Part shown: in pieces, positions 27,736 to 38,440 of the stretch | How positions within the stretch are numbered: position 1 is the stretch's first letter | How the letters are laid out: each line of letters opens with the position of its first letter | NCBI RefSeq assembly: GCF_031178195.1 | Contig: NZ_JAPSJL010000002.1 | Span: 183,493 to 247,492 of the forward strand | DNA: 64,000 nucleotides | Origin: Zhihengliuella sp. | GTDB taxonomy: Bacteria; Actinomycetota; Actinomycetes; Actinomycetales; Micrococcaceae | Direction of reading: 5' to 3' | Position numbers and translations under genes: made by a program | The notes under the pieces: model-generated | Database searches by the model: none | Seen by the model: the letters and a program-made list of their open reading frames with translations, nothing else | Told to the model about the DNA's origin: nothing

Positions 27736-28410
27736 ATGTTCACCGGAATCATCAGCGGCAGGGGCCGCATCGAAGCCATCGCACCGGCCGCCCAGGAGGG
27801 CGGGCTCGTGCTCACGCTCACCGTGCCGGGGCACACCGACGGGCTCGGGCTCGGCGGGTCCATCGCCATCGACGGCGTGTGCCTGACCGCGACCTCGATC
27901 GACGGGGACCGCATCGACGTGGACGTCATGGGCGAGACCCTCACCCACACGACCATCGGCTCCCTGGTCGCCGGCGACGAGGTCAACCTCGAGCGCTGTG
28001 TCCCGGCCGACGGGCGGCTCGACGGGCACATCGTCCAGGGGCACGTCGACGGCGTCGGCGCGCTGATCGAACGCGAGGACCAGGGCGCCTGGGAGCGGTT
28101 GCGCTTCTCCGTGCCCGCCGAACTCTCCCGCTTCGTCGCCAGGAAGGGCAGCATCGCCATCGACGGCGTCTCCCTGACCGTGACCGAGGTGTCCGGCCCC
28201 GCCGAGGAGCAGCAGTGGTTCGAGGTCGGTCTGATCCCGACCACCCTCCGTGACACCGGGCTGGGTGCCAAGCAGATCGGCTCCGCCGTCAACCTCGAGG
28301 TCGACGTCCTCGCCAAGTACGCCGAACGGCTGTTCGCGTTCCGGCCCGGCGCGGAGCCACGCCACGCCGCGGGCTCCGCCGACGGCGACGCCCGGACGGA
28401 GCGCGCGTGA
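27736..28410 (+). CDS. ribE: riboflavin synthase alpha subunit
   Basis: Dismutates two lumazines to riboflavin and the RibD pathway intermediate. The 224-residue product has two similar beta-barrel halves: MFTGIISGRGRI to GSIAIDGVCLT and the second half from GHIVQGHVDGVG to GSIAIDGVSLTV. The C-terminus has ALAKYAERL-like sequence then a hydrophilic tail. The stop overlaps the ribBA start (GTGA). Confidence 0.95.
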   Translation: MFTGIISGRGRIEAIAPAAQEGGLVLTLTVPGHTDGLGLGGSIAIDGVCLTATSIDGDRIDVDVMGETLTHTTIGSLVAGDEVNLERCVPADGRLDGHIVQGHVDGVGALIEREDQGAWERLRFSVPAELSRFVARKGSIAIDGVSLTVTEVSGPAEEQQWFEVGLIPTTLRDTGLGAKQIGSAVNLEVDVLAKYAERLFAFRPGAEPRHAAGSADGDARTERA

Positions 28411-29720
28411 GCGCCACCCGGCCGGCCGCGGCGGCCGGAGCCCCCACCGGGGCTGAGCCCGTGCACCTCGACCCCATCGAGACCGCCGTCGAGGCGATCG
28501 CCGCCGGCCGCCCCGTCGTCGTGGTCGACGACGAGGACCGGGAGAACGAGGGCGACATCGTCTTCGCCGCCCAGTTCGCCACGCCCGAGCTGATGGGCTG
28601 GACCGTCCGGTACACCTCCGGCGTCGTCTGCGTCCCGCTCTCCGGCGCCCGCGCGGACGCGCTGGGTCTGCCGCCGATGGTCGCGCGGAACGAGGACCGC
28701 AAGGGGACCGCCTACACCGTCTCCTGCGACGCCGCCTCCGGCGTGTCCACGGGGATCAGCGCCGCCGACCGGGCCCTCACCGCGCGGCTCCTCGCCGCTC
28801 CGGAGTCCACCGCCGCGCACTTCACCCGCCCCGGTCACGTCTTCCCGCTGCGGGCCGCCGAGGGCGGGGTGCTGCTGCGGCGCGGCCACACGGAGGCCTC
28901 GGTGGACCTGTGCCGGCTCGCCGGGCTCGAGCCGGCCGGGGTGATCGCCGAGCTCGTGCACGACGACGGGACGATGATGCGCCTTCCCGCCCTGCGCGCC
29001 TTCGCCGACGAGCACGGGATCCCGCTGGTGAGCATCGAGGACCTCGCCGGGCGGCTGGCCGCGCTGCGCGGGACTGCCGAGGCGGTGCCGGAGGAGCCTG
29101 TCTCGCCGGTCCGGGGCGGCCCCGTGGTCAAGCTGCCCACCCCGCACGGCGAGTTCGACGCGCAGGTCTGGACCGAGTCCGGCAGCGGAATCGAGCACTT
29201 CACGCTGACCCACCCGGGCTCCTGCGCGGACGGCGGGGAGCCGGCGGTGCCGCTCGTGCGCCTGCACTCGGAGTGCCTCACCGGGGACATCTTCGCGTCC
29301 TACCGCTGCGACTGCGGCGAGCAGCTGGATACCGCCCTGCAGCGGATCGCCGTGGAGGGCGGCACCGTGGTCTACCTACGGGGGCACGAGGGCCGCGGCA
29401 TCGGGCTGGGCAACAAGATCCGGGCCTACGCCCTGCAGGACGGGGGAGTCGACACGGTGGAGGCCAACGCCCAGCTCGGGCTGCCGATCGACGCCCGCAG
29501 CTACGAGGCCGGCATCGCGATCCTCCACGGCCTGGGCTACTCGCGGATGCGCGTGCTGACGAACAACCCGCTGAAGACGGACGCCCTCGCCCGGGCCGGG
29601 TTCGACGTCGTCGAGTCCGTGCGCGCCCTCATCCCCGCGCGACCCGAGAACACCCATTACCTCATGACCAAGCGCGAGCGCCTCAACCACGCGATCGGCG
29701 ACGACGCGTTCGAGATCTGA
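28407..29720 (+). CDS. ribBA: bifunctional DHBP synthase / GTP cyclohydrolase II
   Basis: Supplies both riboflavin precursors. The N-terminal half (about residues 20-225) is 3,4-dihydroxy-2-butanone-4-phosphate synthase, with [19 protein letters not shown] and [11 protein letters not shown]. The C-terminal half (from about 235) is GTP cyclohydrolase II, with zinc cysteines in [15 protein letters not shown] and the later [12 protein letters not shown]. The 437-residue length fits the fusion. It starts with GTG overlapping ribE. Confidence 0.95.
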   Translation: MSATRPAAAAGAPTGAEPVHLDPIETAVEAIAAGRPVVVVDDEDRENEGDIVFAAQFATPELMGWTVRYTSGVVCVPLSGARADALGLPPMVARNEDRKGTAYTVSCDAASGVSTGISAADRALTARLLAAPESTAAHFTRPGHVFPLRAAEGGVLLRRGHTEASVDLCRLAGLEPAGVIAELVHDDGTMMRLPALRAFADEHGIPLVSIEDLAGRLAALRGTAEAVPEEPVSPVRGGPVVKLPTPHGEFDAQVWTESGSGIEHFTLTHPGSCADGGEPAVPLVRLHSECLTGDIFASYRCDCGEQLDTALQRIAVEGGTVVYLRGHEGRGIGLGNKIRAYALQDGGVDTVEANAQLGLPIDARSYEAGIAILHGLGYSRMRVLTNNPLKTDALARAGFDVVESVRALIPARPENTHYLMTKRERLNHAIGDDAFEI

Positions 29721-29757
29721 TCGAAGCACCCCAGAGCACCAGCAGAAGGAGAACACC

Positions 29758-30240
29758 ATGGCAGGACACGGCGCACCGAGCACCGACCCCGGCGAGCTGA
29801 AGGCCGCGAGCGGACTGGCGGTGGCGATCATCGCCGCCAGCTGGCACACGCAGGTGATGGACGGACTGCTCGCCGGCGCGCTGCGGGCCACGGCCGAAGC
29901 CGGCGTGGAACCGGCCGTCGTGCGGGTCCCGGGCACCTTCGAGCTGCCCGTCGCCGCCGTCCGGCTGGCCCCGCAGTACGACGCCGTGGTGGCCCTCGGC
30001 GTCGTCATCCGCGGTGGCACACCGCACTTCGACTATGTCTGCCAGGGTGCGACGGCGGGGCTCACCGACGTCTCCGTCCGCACCGGGATCCCGGTCGGCT
30101 TCGGCGTCCTGACCTGCGACGATGAGCAACAGGCGCTGGACCGGGCCGGACTTCCCGGGTCCGTCGAGGACAAGGGCTACGAGGCCGCGGCGGCGGCCCT
30201 GCAGACCGCCGTCGCCCTGCGCGACGCGCTCGAGGCCTGA
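29758..30240 (+). CDS. ribH: 6,7-dimethyl-8-ribityllumazine synthase
   Basis: Condenses the RibD/RibBA products to lumazine. The 160-residue product shows [27 protein letters not shown], the [19 protein letters not shown] signature and [17 protein letters not shown] precedes the start. It is the last gene of the FMN-controlled operon; 79 bp separate it from hisE, and no obvious terminator is seen in that gap. Confidence 0.95.
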   Translation: MAGHGAPSTDPGELKAASGLAVAIIAASWHTQVMDGLLAGALRATAEAGVEPAVVRVPGTFELPVAAVRLAPQYDAVVALGVVIRGGTPHFDYVCQGATAGLTDVSVRTGIPVGFGVLTCDDEQQALDRAGLPGSVEDKGYEAAAAALQTAVALRDALEA

Positions 30241-30307
30241 TGCCGGACGCGGGCGTTCGCATTGTCACAATGGGCCGGGCCGTGCCGGGGCCCCACCCGG
30301 AAACGGA

Positions 30308-30313
30308 TAGGCT
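30308..30313 (+). promoter_or_regulatory. -10 box of hisE
   Basis: TAGGCT ends 6 nt before the hisE GTG start, suggesting a leaderless transcript. No convincing -35 is seen. Confidence 0.45.
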
Positions 30314-30319
30314 GGTCGG

Positions 30320-30583
30320 GTGAAAACTTTTGACGCGCTCTTCGCCGAACTGGCGGAGAAGGTTGCCAGCCGGCCGGAGGGCTCCCGCACCGTCCAGGAG
30401 CTGGACTCCGGCGTGCACGGCATCGGCAAGAAGGTCGTCGAGGAGGCGGCCGAGGTCTGGATGGCGGCGGAGTACGAGTCGGACGAGGCCGCGGCCGAGG
30501 AGATCTCCCAGCTGCTCTACCACCTGCAGGTCCTCATGCTCGCCAAGGGACTGAAGCTCGCGGACGTCTACAAGCATCTCTAG
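30320..30583 (+). CDS. hisE: phosphoribosyl-ATP pyrophosphatase
   Basis: Second step of histidine synthesis, hydrolysing PR-ATP to PR-AMP. The 87-residue helical product matches His[23 protein letters not shown], then [17 protein letters not shown] with the metal-binding E-E-x2-E pattern, and [14 protein letters not shown]. It starts with GTG without a ribosome site. hisG follows after 83 bp, the usual actinobacterial hisE-hisG pair. Confidence 0.92.
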   Translation: MKTFDALFAELAEKVASRPEGSRTVQELDSGVHGIGKKVVEEAAEVWMAAEYESDEAAAEEISQLLYHLQVLMLAKGLKLADVYKHL

Positions 30584-30666
30584 CCGCCGGCCGCCCTGCG
30601 TGGCCCGGCGGCTCCGCGCCCGTCTGCAAGCACCCAGTCCCGCACGCGAATCCCAGGAATAATCAC

Positions 30667-31515
30667 ATGTTGCGAGTAGCAGTCCCGAACAAGGGCGCCC
30701 TCTCCGAGGCCGCCACGTCCATGCTCCGCGAGTCCGGCTACCTCCAGCGCCGCGACAACCGCGAGCTCGTGATCGTCGACAGCGAGAACGAGATCGAGTT
30801 CTTCTATCTCCGTCCCCGCGACATCGCCGTCTACGTCGGCCGCGGCATCCTCGACGTCGGCCTCACCGGCCGCGACCTCTTCCTCGACGCCGAGGTCAAC
30901 GGCGACGCCGAGGAGATCCTCCCGCTGGGCGTCGGTGCCTCCACGTTCCGCTTCGCCGGCCCGGCCGGCGCGTTTACCACGGAGGCCGAGCTCAACGGCA
31001 AGCGCATCGCCACCAGCTACGACGGCCTCCTGCGCGGATACCTCCGCGAGAAGGGGATCGACGCCGAGGTCGTCCGCCTGGACGGGGCCATCGAGTCCTC
31101 GGTCCGGCTCGGCGTCGCCGACGCGATCGCCGACGTCGTGGAGACCGGCAACACGCTCAAGGCCGCCGGCATGGAGACCTTCGGGGAGCCCATCCTCGCC
31201 TCCGAGGCCGTGCTGATCGGACGCACCGGGGCGAGCCCCGCCGGCCTCGAGGTCCTCAAGCGCCGTCTGACCGGCGTCCTCGTGGCGCGCCGGTACGTGA
31301 TGCTGGACTACGACATCCGCAAGGAGCTCGTCGAGCAGGCCATCGCCGTCACCCCGGGCCTCGAGTCGCCCACCATCTCGCCCCTGGCGGACTCGGAATG
31401 GGTCGCCGTGCGCTCGATGGTCAAGAAGAACCAGACGAACACCATCATGGACGAGCTGTACGACCTCGGCGGCCGCGCCATCCTCGTCAGCCAGATCCAC
31501 GCCTGCCGCATCTGA
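30667..31515 (+). CDS. hisG: ATP phosphoribosyltransferase (long form)
   Basis: First and feedback-regulated step of histidine synthesis. The 282-residue length and the C-terminal ACT-like regulatory domain (from about residue 210, [21 protein letters not shown]) identify the long, self-regulated HisG type. The catalytic part shows [23 protein letters not shown] and the PRPP loop in [19 protein letters not shown]. It lies between hisE and hisF. Confidence 0.95.
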   Translation: MLRVAVPNKGALSEAATSMLRESGYLQRRDNRELVIVDSENEIEFFYLRPRDIAVYVGRGILDVGLTGRDLFLDAEVNGDAEEILPLGVGASTFRFAGPAGAFTTEAELNGKRIATSYDGLLRGYLREKGIDAEVVRLDGAIESSVRLGVADAIADVVETGNTLKAAGMETFGEPILASEAVLIGRTGASPAGLEVLKRRLTGVLVARRYVMLDYDIRKELVEQAIAVTPGLESPTISPLADSEWVAVRSMVKKNQTNTIMDELYDLGGRAILVSQIHACRI

Positions 31516-31546
31516 TCCGCGGTCACCAGAGAAGAGGATTCCCCGC

Positions 31547-32317
31547 ATGAGTGTGGCTGTCCGGGTCATCCCGTGCCTCGATGTCGACGCCGGCCGCGTC
31601 GTCAAGGGTGTGAAGTTCGAGGGCCTGCGCGATGCGGGCGACCCCGTCGAGCTGGCGAAGCGGTACAACCTCGCCGGCGCCGACGAGCTGACCTTCCTCG
31701 ACGTCACCGCGTCGTCGTCGGACCGGGAGACCACCTTCGACGTCGTCCGCCAGACCGCCGAGCAGGTCTTCATCCCGCTCACGGTCGGCGGCGGCGTCAG
31801 AACGGTCGAGGACGTCGACCGCCTCCTGCGAGCCGGCGCGGACAAGACCTCGATCAACACGGCGGCGGTCGCCCGGCCCGAGGTCATCAGCGCGATCACC
31901 GACCGCTTCGGCTCCCAGGTCCTCGTCCTCTCGCTCGACGCGCGCCGCAGCGACGACCCGGCGCTGCCGTCCGGCTTCGAGGTCACGACCCACGGCGGCC
32001 GCACCGGCACCGGGATCGACGCGATCGAATGGGCCCGGGAGGCGGCCCGCCGCGGGGTCGGCGAGATCCTGCTGAACTCGATCGACGCCGACGGCACCAA
32101 GGAGGGGTTCGACCTCGAGATGATCCGGGCCGTCCGTGCCGCCGTGGACGTGCCGCTGATCGCCTCCGGCGGCGCCGGGTCCCCGGAGGACTTCCCGCCG
32201 GCCATCGCCGCGGGTGCGGACGCCGTCCTGGCGGCCTCGATCTTCCACTTCGGGCCGGTCGACATGATCGCCCGGGTCAAGCAGGCGATCCGCGACGCCG
32301 GTTTCCCGGTCCGCTGA
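31547..32317 (+). CDS. hisF: imidazole glycerol phosphate synthase, cyclase subunit
   Basis: Uses ammonia from HisH to form IGP and AICAR. The 256-residue TIM barrel contains [48 protein letters not shown] and [12 protein letters not shown]. Both catalytic aspartates (CLD and SID) are present. HisH and HisA are not in the window, so the his pathway is split. An AGAGAAGAGG stretch precedes the start. Confidence 0.95.
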   Translation: MSVAVRVIPCLDVDAGRVVKGVKFEGLRDAGDPVELAKRYNLAGADELTFLDVTASSSDRETTFDVVRQTAEQVFIPLTVGGGVRTVEDVDRLLRAGADKTSINTAAVARPEVISAITDRFGSQVLVLSLDARRSDDPALPSGFEVTTHGGRTGTGIDAIEWAREAARRGVGEILLNSIDADGTKEGFDLEMIRAVRAAVDVPLIASGGAGSPEDFPPAIAAGADAVLAASIFHFGPVDMIARVKQAIRDAGFPVR

Positions 32318-32329
32318 CGGACGCGTCCG

Positions 32330-32962
32330 CTACGTCGTGCTCCGCAGGAGCGCGACGGCGTCGTCCGTGCCCTCAAATGTCACGAGGGCGTGGTCCCGCC
32401 GTCCGAACGCGTGCATCAGCAGCTCGGAGGGCTCACCCGTGATCGCCACCGACGTGGCGGCCTTCCGGACCACGTGCCGCTGGCCGTCGGGGCGGACCAG
32501 GATCAGTCCGACGTCGACGCCGCGGTACGTGAGCCGCGCGACGCGCACCAGGGCCTTCCAGAGGCGCTCGGAGTACTCGGCGTCCAGCACCCGCGGCGCC
32601 CAGCGCTCGTGGGCGCGGCGGATGTCCTCGGTGTGCACGAAGAACTCGGTCAGGTTGGCGGCCCGCTCGACGGGGCCGACGGCGAACGGCGAGAGCTTGT
32701 GGGGTCCCTGTGCGAATCGACGGACCAGCCGGGCGTAGCCCGCGGGGGTCGAGGCCTGCTCCGCCCAGTCCTCGAGGAGCCGGTTCATGGGCCCCTCGAG
32801 CGGCCCGCCGGCGAGGCCCGCCGCGAGCAGGTGCTGCTCCCGCAGCACCAGGTGCGCCGCGAGGTGCCGCGTCTCCCACCCCTCGCACAGGGTAGCCGCC
32901 GAGGGACCCGCCGCCAGGAGGGTCTCGGCCAGCATTGCGCGCGAAGGCGGTACGAATTTCAT
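32330..32962 (-). CDS. TIGR03085/DinB-like metal-binding family protein
   Basis: A roughly 210-residue protein of the mycothiol-dependent/maleylpyruvate isomerase-like superfamily. Its helical bundle shows the expected metal ligands: [10 protein letters not shown] near residue 30 and [11 protein letters not shown] near 105. Function is unknown. Three consecutive ATG codons exist (32968, 32965, 32962); TACTTT lies 7 nt before the third, which I chose. It points against the his genes and sits between hisF and hisI. Confidence 0.75.
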   Translation of the reverse strand: MKFVPPSRAMLAETLLAAGPSAATLCEGWETRHLAAHLVLREQHLLAAGLAGGPLEGPMNRLLEDWAEQASTPAGYARLVRRFAQGPHKLSPFAVGPVERAANLTEFFVHTEDIRRAHERWAPRVLDAEYSERLWKALVRVARLTYRGVDVGLILVRPDGQRHVVRKAATSVAITGEPSELLMHAFGRRDHALVTFEGTDDAVALLRSTT

Positions 32963-33044
32963 CATCATGAAAGTAACACGGCCTACCGCGAAAGACCGGC
33001 ACCAGTGCCGCCCGCAACAGGAGGCGCAGGACCGGCACCGGGAC

Positions 33045-33050
33045 TAGACT
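33045..33050 (+). promoter_or_regulatory. -10 box of hisI-trpE
   Basis: TAGACT ends 8 nt before the hisI ATG. The leader upstream contains a direct repeat of GACCGGCACC but no Trp-rich leader peptide. Confidence 0.45.
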
Positions 33051-33058
33051 GGCTGGCG

Positions 33059-33532
33059 ATGTCCGAAAACTATGAAGAGCCCGGCCGCCCGTCCGGCGGG
33101 ACCACGCAGAGCACCGCAGGGGAGGGACCCGCGGGCCGCGTCCCCAGCGGCCTCGCACCCGAGATCGCCACGCGGCTCAAGCGCGACCGCGACGGCCTGA
33201 TCGCCGCCGTCGTGCAGCGGCACGACACCCGCGAGGTGCTCATGCTCGGCTGGATGGACGACGAGGCCCTGCACCGCACCCTCACGACGGGCCGCGTGAC
33301 CTTCTGGTCCCGCTCGCGCGGGGAGTACTGGCGCAAGGGCGACACGTCCGGCCACGTCCAGTACGTCAAGGGTGTGAGCCTGGACTGCGACGGCGACGCG
33401 CTCCTCGTCGAGGTCCAGCAGATCGGCGCCGCCTGCCACACGGGCGCCCCCACCTGCTTCACGGGCCGCGCGCTGGAGGCCGTCGTCGGGTCCCCGGAGG
33501 CCGCCGACGCGGCGACGGGAGAGGCACGATGA
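33059..33532 (+). CDS. hisI: phosphoribosyl-AMP cyclohydrolase
   Basis: Opens the purine ring of PR-AMP in histidine synthesis. The 157-residue protein has a variable hydrophilic N-terminus of about 35 residues, then [35 protein letters not shown], and the metal sites CDGDALLV and CHTGAPTCF. It overlaps trpE by 4 nt (ATGA), so a His step is translationally coupled to the first Trp enzyme. Confidence 0.93.
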   Translation: MSENYEEPGRPSGGTTQSTAGEGPAGRVPSGLAPEIATRLKRDRDGLIAAVVQRHDTREVLMLGWMDDEALHRTLTTGRVTFWSRSRGEYWRKGDTSGHVQYVKGVSLDCDGDALLVEVQQIGAACHTGAPTCFTGRALEAVVGSPEAADAATGEAR

Positions 33533-35211
33533 CGCAAGCCCGCCCCGAATCCGCCCGAACCGGGACGCAGCCGGGGCCGGCCGCCGGCGAGGCGCCGCAT
33601 GCGGAGCGCGCCGCCGACGTGGCCGGGATCCGCCCGTCGCTCGCCGAGTTCCGCGGCCTCGCCGCGAGCCGCCGCGTCATCCCGGTCCACCTGAAGGTCC
33701 TCGCCGACGGGCTCACGCCGATCTCCATCTACCAGCGCCTGGCCGCCGGGCGGCCCGGCACGTTCCTGATGGAGTCCGCCGCCGCCGGCGGGGTCTGGAG
33801 CCGACACTCCTTCATCGGCGTCCGCTCACCGGCGACGCTGACCACCCGCGACGGACGGGCGCACTGGATGGGCGACGTCCCGGCCGGCCTGCCCACAGCC
33901 GGCTCGGCCGTCGACGTCCTCCGGGATACCGTCGCCGCGCTGCGCACCGAGCCGCTGCCCGGGCTGCCCCCGCTGACCAGCGGGATGGTGGGCTTCGTCG
34001 GCTGGGAGTGCGTCCGGCACTGGGAGCGGCTCCCGAACCCGCCGGCGGACGACCTCGGGCTGCCCGAGCTCGCCATGAACCTCGTGGGCGACCTCGCCGT
34101 GCACGACAACACCGACGGCAGCGTCACCCTGATCGCCAACGCGATCAACCACGACGGTGCCGACACCGGCGTCGACGAGGCCTACGCCGCGGCCGTCGAG
34201 CGGATCGACGGGATGCTGGCCGCCCTGAATCGGCCGGTGCCGACCGCCACCGCGACCTTCTCCGGGGCGGACGTCCCCGCCGAGGAGCTGATGGCGGCCG
34301 TCACCCACAGCTGGGACGAGGACGCCTACCGGCAGGCGATCCTGCGCGGCAAGGAGGCGATCGTCGACGGCGAGGTCTTCCAGGTGGTGGTCTCGCGCCG
34401 GTTCGAGTTCGAGACCCCGGCCGACCCCCTGGACGTCTACCGGATCCTGCGCACCACCAACCCGAGTCCCTACATGTACCTCTACACGCTGGCGGATCCC
34501 GACGGCGGCGAGTACTCGATCGTCGGCTCGTCGCCGGAGGCGCTGGTCACGGTGGACGGCCGCGACGTCGTCACCCACCCGATCGCCGGGTCTCGCCCGC
34601 GCGGGGCCACGCACGAGGACGACGCGCTCCTGGAGAAGGACCTCCTCGCCGACGACAAGGAACGGGCCGAGCACCTCATGCTCGTGGACCTCTCCCGCAA
34701 CGACCTCTCCAAGGTCTGCCGGCCCGGGACCGTCGAGGTCACCCAGTTCATGGAGGTCGAGCGCTTCAGCCACATCATGCACCTGGTCAGCAACGTTGTC
34801 GGACGCCTGCGCGACGACGCGACCGCCTACGACGTGCTCGCCGCGACCTTCCCGGCCGGGACGCTCTCCGGGGCGCCGAAGCCGCGCGCCCTGCGATTGC
34901 TGGACGAGCTCGAGCCCCATCGGCGCGGCGTCTACGGGGGAGTGGTCGGCTACCTCGACTTCGCCGGCGACATGGACATGGCGATCGCCATCCGCTCGGC
35001 GCTGCTCAAGGACGGCCGCGCGTACGTGCAGGCCGGCGGCGGCATCGTCAACGACTCCGAGCTGGACGCCGAGGCGCTGGAGACCGTCAACAAGTCCGCT
35101 GCACCGCTGCGCGCCGTCTGGGCCGCCGGGACGCTCGCACCGTACGGGGCGGCACCGCCGGCCGCGGCGCTGAACGACGACGTCGCCCCGTCCGGCGGTG
35201 CCGCCCGGTGA
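33529..35211 (+). CDS. trpE: anthranilate synthase component I
   Basis: Converts chorismate to anthranilate, the first step of tryptophan synthesis. The 560-residue product has the N-terminal regulatory half with [22 protein letters not shown] sequence (here [17 protein letters not shown], the tryptophan-binding region), and the chorismate-binding half with [30 protein letters not shown] and [11 protein letters not shown]. TrpG is not adjacent. The stop overlaps the next membrane-protein gene by 4 nt. Confidence 0.95.
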   Translation: MTQARPESARTGTQPGPAAGEAPHAERAADVAGIRPSLAEFRGLAASRRVIPVHLKVLADGLTPISIYQRLAAGRPGTFLMESAAAGGVWSRHSFIGVRSPATLTTRDGRAHWMGDVPAGLPTAGSAVDVLRDTVAALRTEPLPGLPPLTSGMVGFVGWECVRHWERLPNPPADDLGLPELAMNLVGDLAVHDNTDGSVTLIANAINHDGADTGVDEAYAAAVERIDGMLAALNRPVPTATATFSGADVPAEELMAAVTHSWDEDAYRQAILRGKEAIVDGEVFQVVVSRRFEFETPADPLDVYRILRTTNPSPYMYLYTLADPDGGEYSIVGSSPEALVTVDGRDVVTHPIAGSRPRGATHEDDALLEKDLLADDKERAEHLMLVDLSRNDLSKVCRPGTVEVTQFMEVERFSHIMHLVSNVVGRLRDDATAYDVLAATFPAGTLSGAPKPRALRLLDELEPHRRGVYGGVVGYLDFAGDMDMAIAIRSALLKDGRAYVQAGGGIVNDSELDAEALETVNKSAAPLRAVWAAGTLAPYGAAPPAAALNDDVAPSGGAAR

Positions 35212-35795
35212 CGCGGCGCAACGTCGTCCTCGCCGGTCTGCTCGGCGGGCTGGCCGGCCTCCTGACCGCGACCCGGACGTGGATCACGGTCACGCCGGGG
35301 GCAGGGGCCATCATCCACGAGCCGGTGGACGTCTCCGGCTCCGACGCGGCCACCAGCGTCTCCGCCCTGGCGATCGTGGTGCTGGCCGCGAGCGTCAGCG
35401 CCACCATCGCCGGGCGGATGGCCCGCTGGATCGTCGCGGCGCTGTTGATCCTCGCCGGAGTCGGCATGGTCCTCGCGGCCGCGTCGGTGCTGGGCGACCC
35501 GCAGGCCGCGGCCGCGGCCGTGGTGGGGGAGGCGGCCGGGACCGCTCGGATCGAGGCGGACTACCGCCTGAGCGTCTGGCCGGCGGCCACCATCGCCGCC
35601 GGCGGCTGGACGGTCCTCGTCGGGGTTGCCCTCGCCGTCGCCGGGCGGCGCTGGAAGGTCGGCCGCAGGTACGCGCGGCCCGCGGCCGGGGAGCCGGCCG
35701 CACGGCGTGGGGAGGGTGTGGCGGACACCCGGGCGCGGCTGGACGAGATCGACGGCTGGGACCGCCTGTCCCGCGGGGACGACCCCACGCGCTGA
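35208..35795 (+). CDS. TIGR02234-type Trp-biosynthesis-associated membrane protein
   Basis: A 195-residue membrane protein with four hydrophobic segments (about residues 8-22, 48-68, 74-95 and 128-148) and a basic hydrophilic tail ending in DEIDGWDRLSRG. The start RRNVVLAGLLGGLAGLLTATRTW and the conserved TWI and location between trpE and trpC fit the actinobacterial Trp-associated membrane family. Its function is unknown. It starts with GTG overlapping trpE. Confidence 0.8.
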   Translation: MTRRNVVLAGLLGGLAGLLTATRTWITVTPGAGAIIHEPVDVSGSDAATSVSALAIVVLAASVSATIAGRMARWIVAALLILAGVGMVLAAASVLGDPQAAAAAVVGEAAGTARIEADYRLSVWPAATIAAGGWTVLVGVALAVAGRRWKVGRRYARPAAGEPAARRGEGVADTRARLDEIDGWDRLSRGDDPTR

Positions 35796-35843
35796 CCCGT
35801 GTCACCCGGCGGGCATTCCCCGCCGAACAGTGGCAGAATATTC

Positions 35844-35855
35844 CGTAGTTCTACG
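35844..35855. promoter_or_regulatory. inverted repeat before the HGxxPAAW-trpCBA genes
   Basis: CGTAG-TT-CTACG lies in a locally AT-rich stretch (with GAATATTC just upstream) 46 bp before the small membrane-protein gene. This stretch probably holds the promoter of the second half of the trp cluster; the repeat may be an operator. The hexamers are too ambiguous to fix. Confidence 0.35.
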
Positions 35856-35901
35856 AAGGGGCGAAAACGACCCCGCCAGAGTCCACGAGGAGTCCTCCAG
35901 C

Positions 35902-36165
35902 ATGGCCAATGCCGTCAATTCGCCCACCAACGCCGTCGATCCGATGCACTCCGAGCAGCCGGGCCACGGCAACAGCGTCGCCGCCTGGACGATGGTCGCC
36001 ATCATGCTCGTCGGCGTCGGCGTCGGCTGCGTCGGCTACGGCCTCGCGAGCGTCACCGTCGTCATCGTCGGCCTGGCCCTCGTGGCCGTCGGCCTGATCG
36101 CCGGCTGGGTCCTGAAGAAGGCCGGCTTCGGCGTCGGCGGCGCCAAGAGCAAGTCCGGCCACTGA
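35902..36165 (+). CDS. HGxxPAAW family small membrane protein
   Basis: An 87-residue protein with two membrane helices (about residues 28-48 and 50-70) and a basic Gly/Ser/Lys tail. HGNSVAAW at residues 22-29 is the family signature, in the variant form without proline. The family is actinobacterial, of unknown function, and is regularly found ahead of trpC. It lies 3 bp upstream of the trpC GTG. Confidence 0.8.
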   Translation: MANAVNSPTNAVDPMHSEQPGHGNSVAAWTMVAIMLVGVGVGCVGYGLASVTVVIVGLALVAVGLIAGWVLKKAGFGVGGAKSKSGH

Positions 36166-36168
36166 CCC

Positions 36169-36999
36169 GTGTCCGTGCTCGCCGAGATCATCGCAGGGGT
36201 CCGTGAGGACCTCGAGGAGCGTCGTGCCGTGGTCGGCGACGCCGGCATCGCCGCCGCCGCTGCCGCGGCGCCCCCGGCCCGGGACGCGTTCCGGGCCCTC
36301 GGCGGCGCCCGGTCGCCGGAGGAGCGGGACGGCCGGCTCCGCGTCATCTCCGAGGTCAAGCGGAAGAGCCCGTCCAAGGGCGATCTGGCCGGGATCCCCG
36401 AGCCCGCGGCGCTGGCCCGCCAGTACGCAGCGGGCGGTGCCGCCGTCGTCTCGGTTCTGACGGAGCGCCGCCGCTTCGGCGGGTCGCTCGCCGACTTCGA
36501 CGCCGTCCGCGCCGCCGTCGACGTGCCGCTGCTCCGCAAGGACTTCACGGTCGAGCCCTACCAGATCCACGAGGCCCGCGCCCACGGCGCGGACCTGGTC
36601 CTGCTCATCGTGGCGGCGCTCGAGGACCACGAGCTCGTGCAGCTGCTCGAGCTCACCCGGAGCCTCGGCATGGAGGCGCTCGTGGAGACGCACACCGAGG
36701 AGGAGGTCGACCGCGCGGTCGCCGCCGGAGCCCGGATCATCGGCGTCAACGTGCGCAATCTCAAGACCCTCGAGGTCGACCGCTCCACGTTCAGCCGACT
36801 GGCCGACCGCATCCCCTCCGAGGCCGTGATCGTCGCCGAGTCCGGCGTCCGCAGCGTTGACGACGTCGTCTCCTTCGCCGAGCGAGGGGCCGACGCCGTC
36901 CTGGTCGGCGAGGCACTCGTCAAGGACCAGGACCCCACAGCAGCAGTCGCCGCCTTCTCCGAGGCCGGCAGCGCCGCCAAATCCCCGCGCCGGGACTGA
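36169..36999 (+). CDS. trpC: indole-3-glycerol phosphate synthase
   Basis: Closes the indole ring. The 276-residue TIM barrel contains [65 protein letters not shown] and [14 protein letters not shown], with all catalytic residues of the family. It starts with GTG. trpD and trpF are not in the window. Confidence 0.95.
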   Translation: MSVLAEIIAGVREDLEERRAVVGDAGIAAAAAAAPPARDAFRALGGARSPEERDGRLRVISEVKRKSPSKGDLAGIPEPAALARQYAAGGAAVVSVLTERRRFGGSLADFDAVRAAVDVPLLRKDFTVEPYQIHEARAHGADLVLLIVAALEDHELVQLLELTRSLGMEALVETHTEEEVDRAVAAGARIIGVNVRNLKTLEVDRSTFSRLADRIPSEAVIVAESGVRSVDDVVSFAERGADAVLVGEALVKDQDPTAAVAAFSEAGSAAKSPRRD

Positions 37000-37054
37000 C
37001 CGTTCCGCGCGGCCGGCGCCGCATCCACGCATCATTGGCGAAAGTAGGAACCAC

Positions 37055-38440
37055 GTGAGCGAGTCCGCAGCGTCCCAGCCCGACACGAACCCGGCCGAGG
37101 GCTTCCTCGCCGGCGCCGACCCCAGCGCCGGGCCGGCCAGCCTGAAGGACGCCCCAGGCCCGTACTTCGGCGACTACGGCGGCCGCTGGATGCCCGAGTC
37201 CCTCATCGCCGCGCTCGACGAGCTCGCTCGGACGTTCGACGAGGCGAAGAACGACCCGGACTTCGCGGCCGAGGTCGCCGCGCTGAACCGCGACTACGCG
37301 GGCCGTCCCTCCCTCCTCACCGAGGCCAAGCGCTTCAGCGAGCACGCCGGTGGAGTCCGGATCTTCCTCAAGCGCGAGGACCTGAACCACACGGGCAGCC
37401 ACAAGATCAACAACGTGCTCGGGCAGGCGCTCCTGGCCAAGCGCATGGGCAAGACCCGCCTGATCGCGGAGACCGGGGCGGGCCAGCACGGCGTCGCCTC
37501 GGCCACGGCGGCGGCCCTGCTGGGACTGGAGTGCGTCGTCTACATGGGCGCCGAGGACACGCGCCGGCAGGCGCTCAATGTCGCCCGCATGAACCTCCTC
37601 GGTGCCACGGTCGTGCCCGTCGAGGCCGGATCGCAGACCCTGAAGGACGCCATCAACGAGGCGCTGCGGGACTGGGTCGCCAACGTCGACTCGACCCACT
37701 ACCTCCTCGGCACGGCGGCCGGCGCGCATCCCTTCCCGGCGCTCGTCCGCTACTTCCACCAGGTTATCGGCGACGAGGCCCGGGAGCAGATCCTCGAGCA
37801 GACCGGTCGCCTGCCGGACGCGGTCTGCGCCTGCATCGGGGGCGGATCCAACGCGATCGGTATCTTCCACGGCTTCCTCGACGACGCCGACGTCGAGCTC
37901 TACGGGTTCGAGGCCGGCGGCGACGGGGTGGACACGCCCCGGCACGCCGCGACCATCACCCTCGGTCGCCCCGGCGTGCTCCACGGTGCGCGCAGCTACC
38001 TCATGCAGGACGAGGACGGGCAGACCATCGAGTCCCACTCCATCTCCGCCGGACTCGACTACCCCGGCGTCGGGCCGGAGCACTCCTACCTCCACGACAT
38101 CGGGCGGGCCACCTACGAGCCCATCACGGACGCCGAGGCCATGGAGGCCTTCCGGCTCCTGTGCCGCACGGAGGGCATCATCCCTGCCATCGAGTCCTCG
38201 CACGCCCTCGCCGGCGCCCTGAAGGTCGGCCGGCGCAGGGTGGAGGCCGGTGCCGCGCCGGAGGACGTCGTGATCATCGCCAACCTCTCCGGACGCGGCG
38301 ACAAGGACGTGGCGACCGCCGCCGAGTGGTTCGACTTGCTCGACGCCGAGACGGCAGAGGCGGCCCGCGCCGAGGAGCCGCTCGAGGAACCCGCTACCGC
38401 CCGCGAGGGCCGGAGCCACGCAGAAGGGCAGGACGCCTGA
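37055..38440 (+). CDS. trpB: tryptophan synthase beta subunit
   Basis: PLP enzyme joining indole and serine. The GTG at 37055 (VSESAASQ) behind AGGA is the best start. The 461-residue product has a roughly 40-residue hydrophilic N-terminal extension, then [15 protein letters not shown], the PLP lysine in [31 protein letters not shown], and the phosphate loop [11 protein letters not shown] further acidic C-terminal tail exceeds the usual length. The stop shares one base with the trpA start (TGATG). Confidence 0.95.
   Translation: MSESAASQPDTNPAEGFLAGADPSAGPASLKDAPGPYFGDYGGRWMPESLIAALDELARTFDEAKNDPDFAAEVAALNRDYAGRPSLLTEAKRFSEHAGGVRIFLKREDLNHTGSHKINNVLGQALLAKRMGKTRLIAETGAGQHGVASATAAALLGLECVVYMGAEDTRRQALNVARMNLLGATVVPVEAGSQTLKDAINEALRDWVANVDSTHYLLGTAAGAHPFPALVRYFHQVIGDEAREQILEQTGRLPDAVCACIGGGSNAIGIFHGFLDDADVELYGFEAGGDGVDTPRHAATITLGRPGVLHGARSYLMQDEDGQTIESHSISAGLDYPGVGPEHSYLHDIGRATYEPITDAEAMEAFRLLCRTEGIIPAIESSHALAGALKVGRRRVEAGAAPEDVVIIANLSGRGDKDVATAAEWFDLLDAETAEAARAEEPLEEPATAREGRSHAEGQDA

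Noticed and set aside
32969..33058. Trp or His leader peptide before hisI-trpE
   Set aside because: There is no short frame rich in Trp or His codons. The direct repeat GACCGGCACC does not form a terminator/antiterminator pair.
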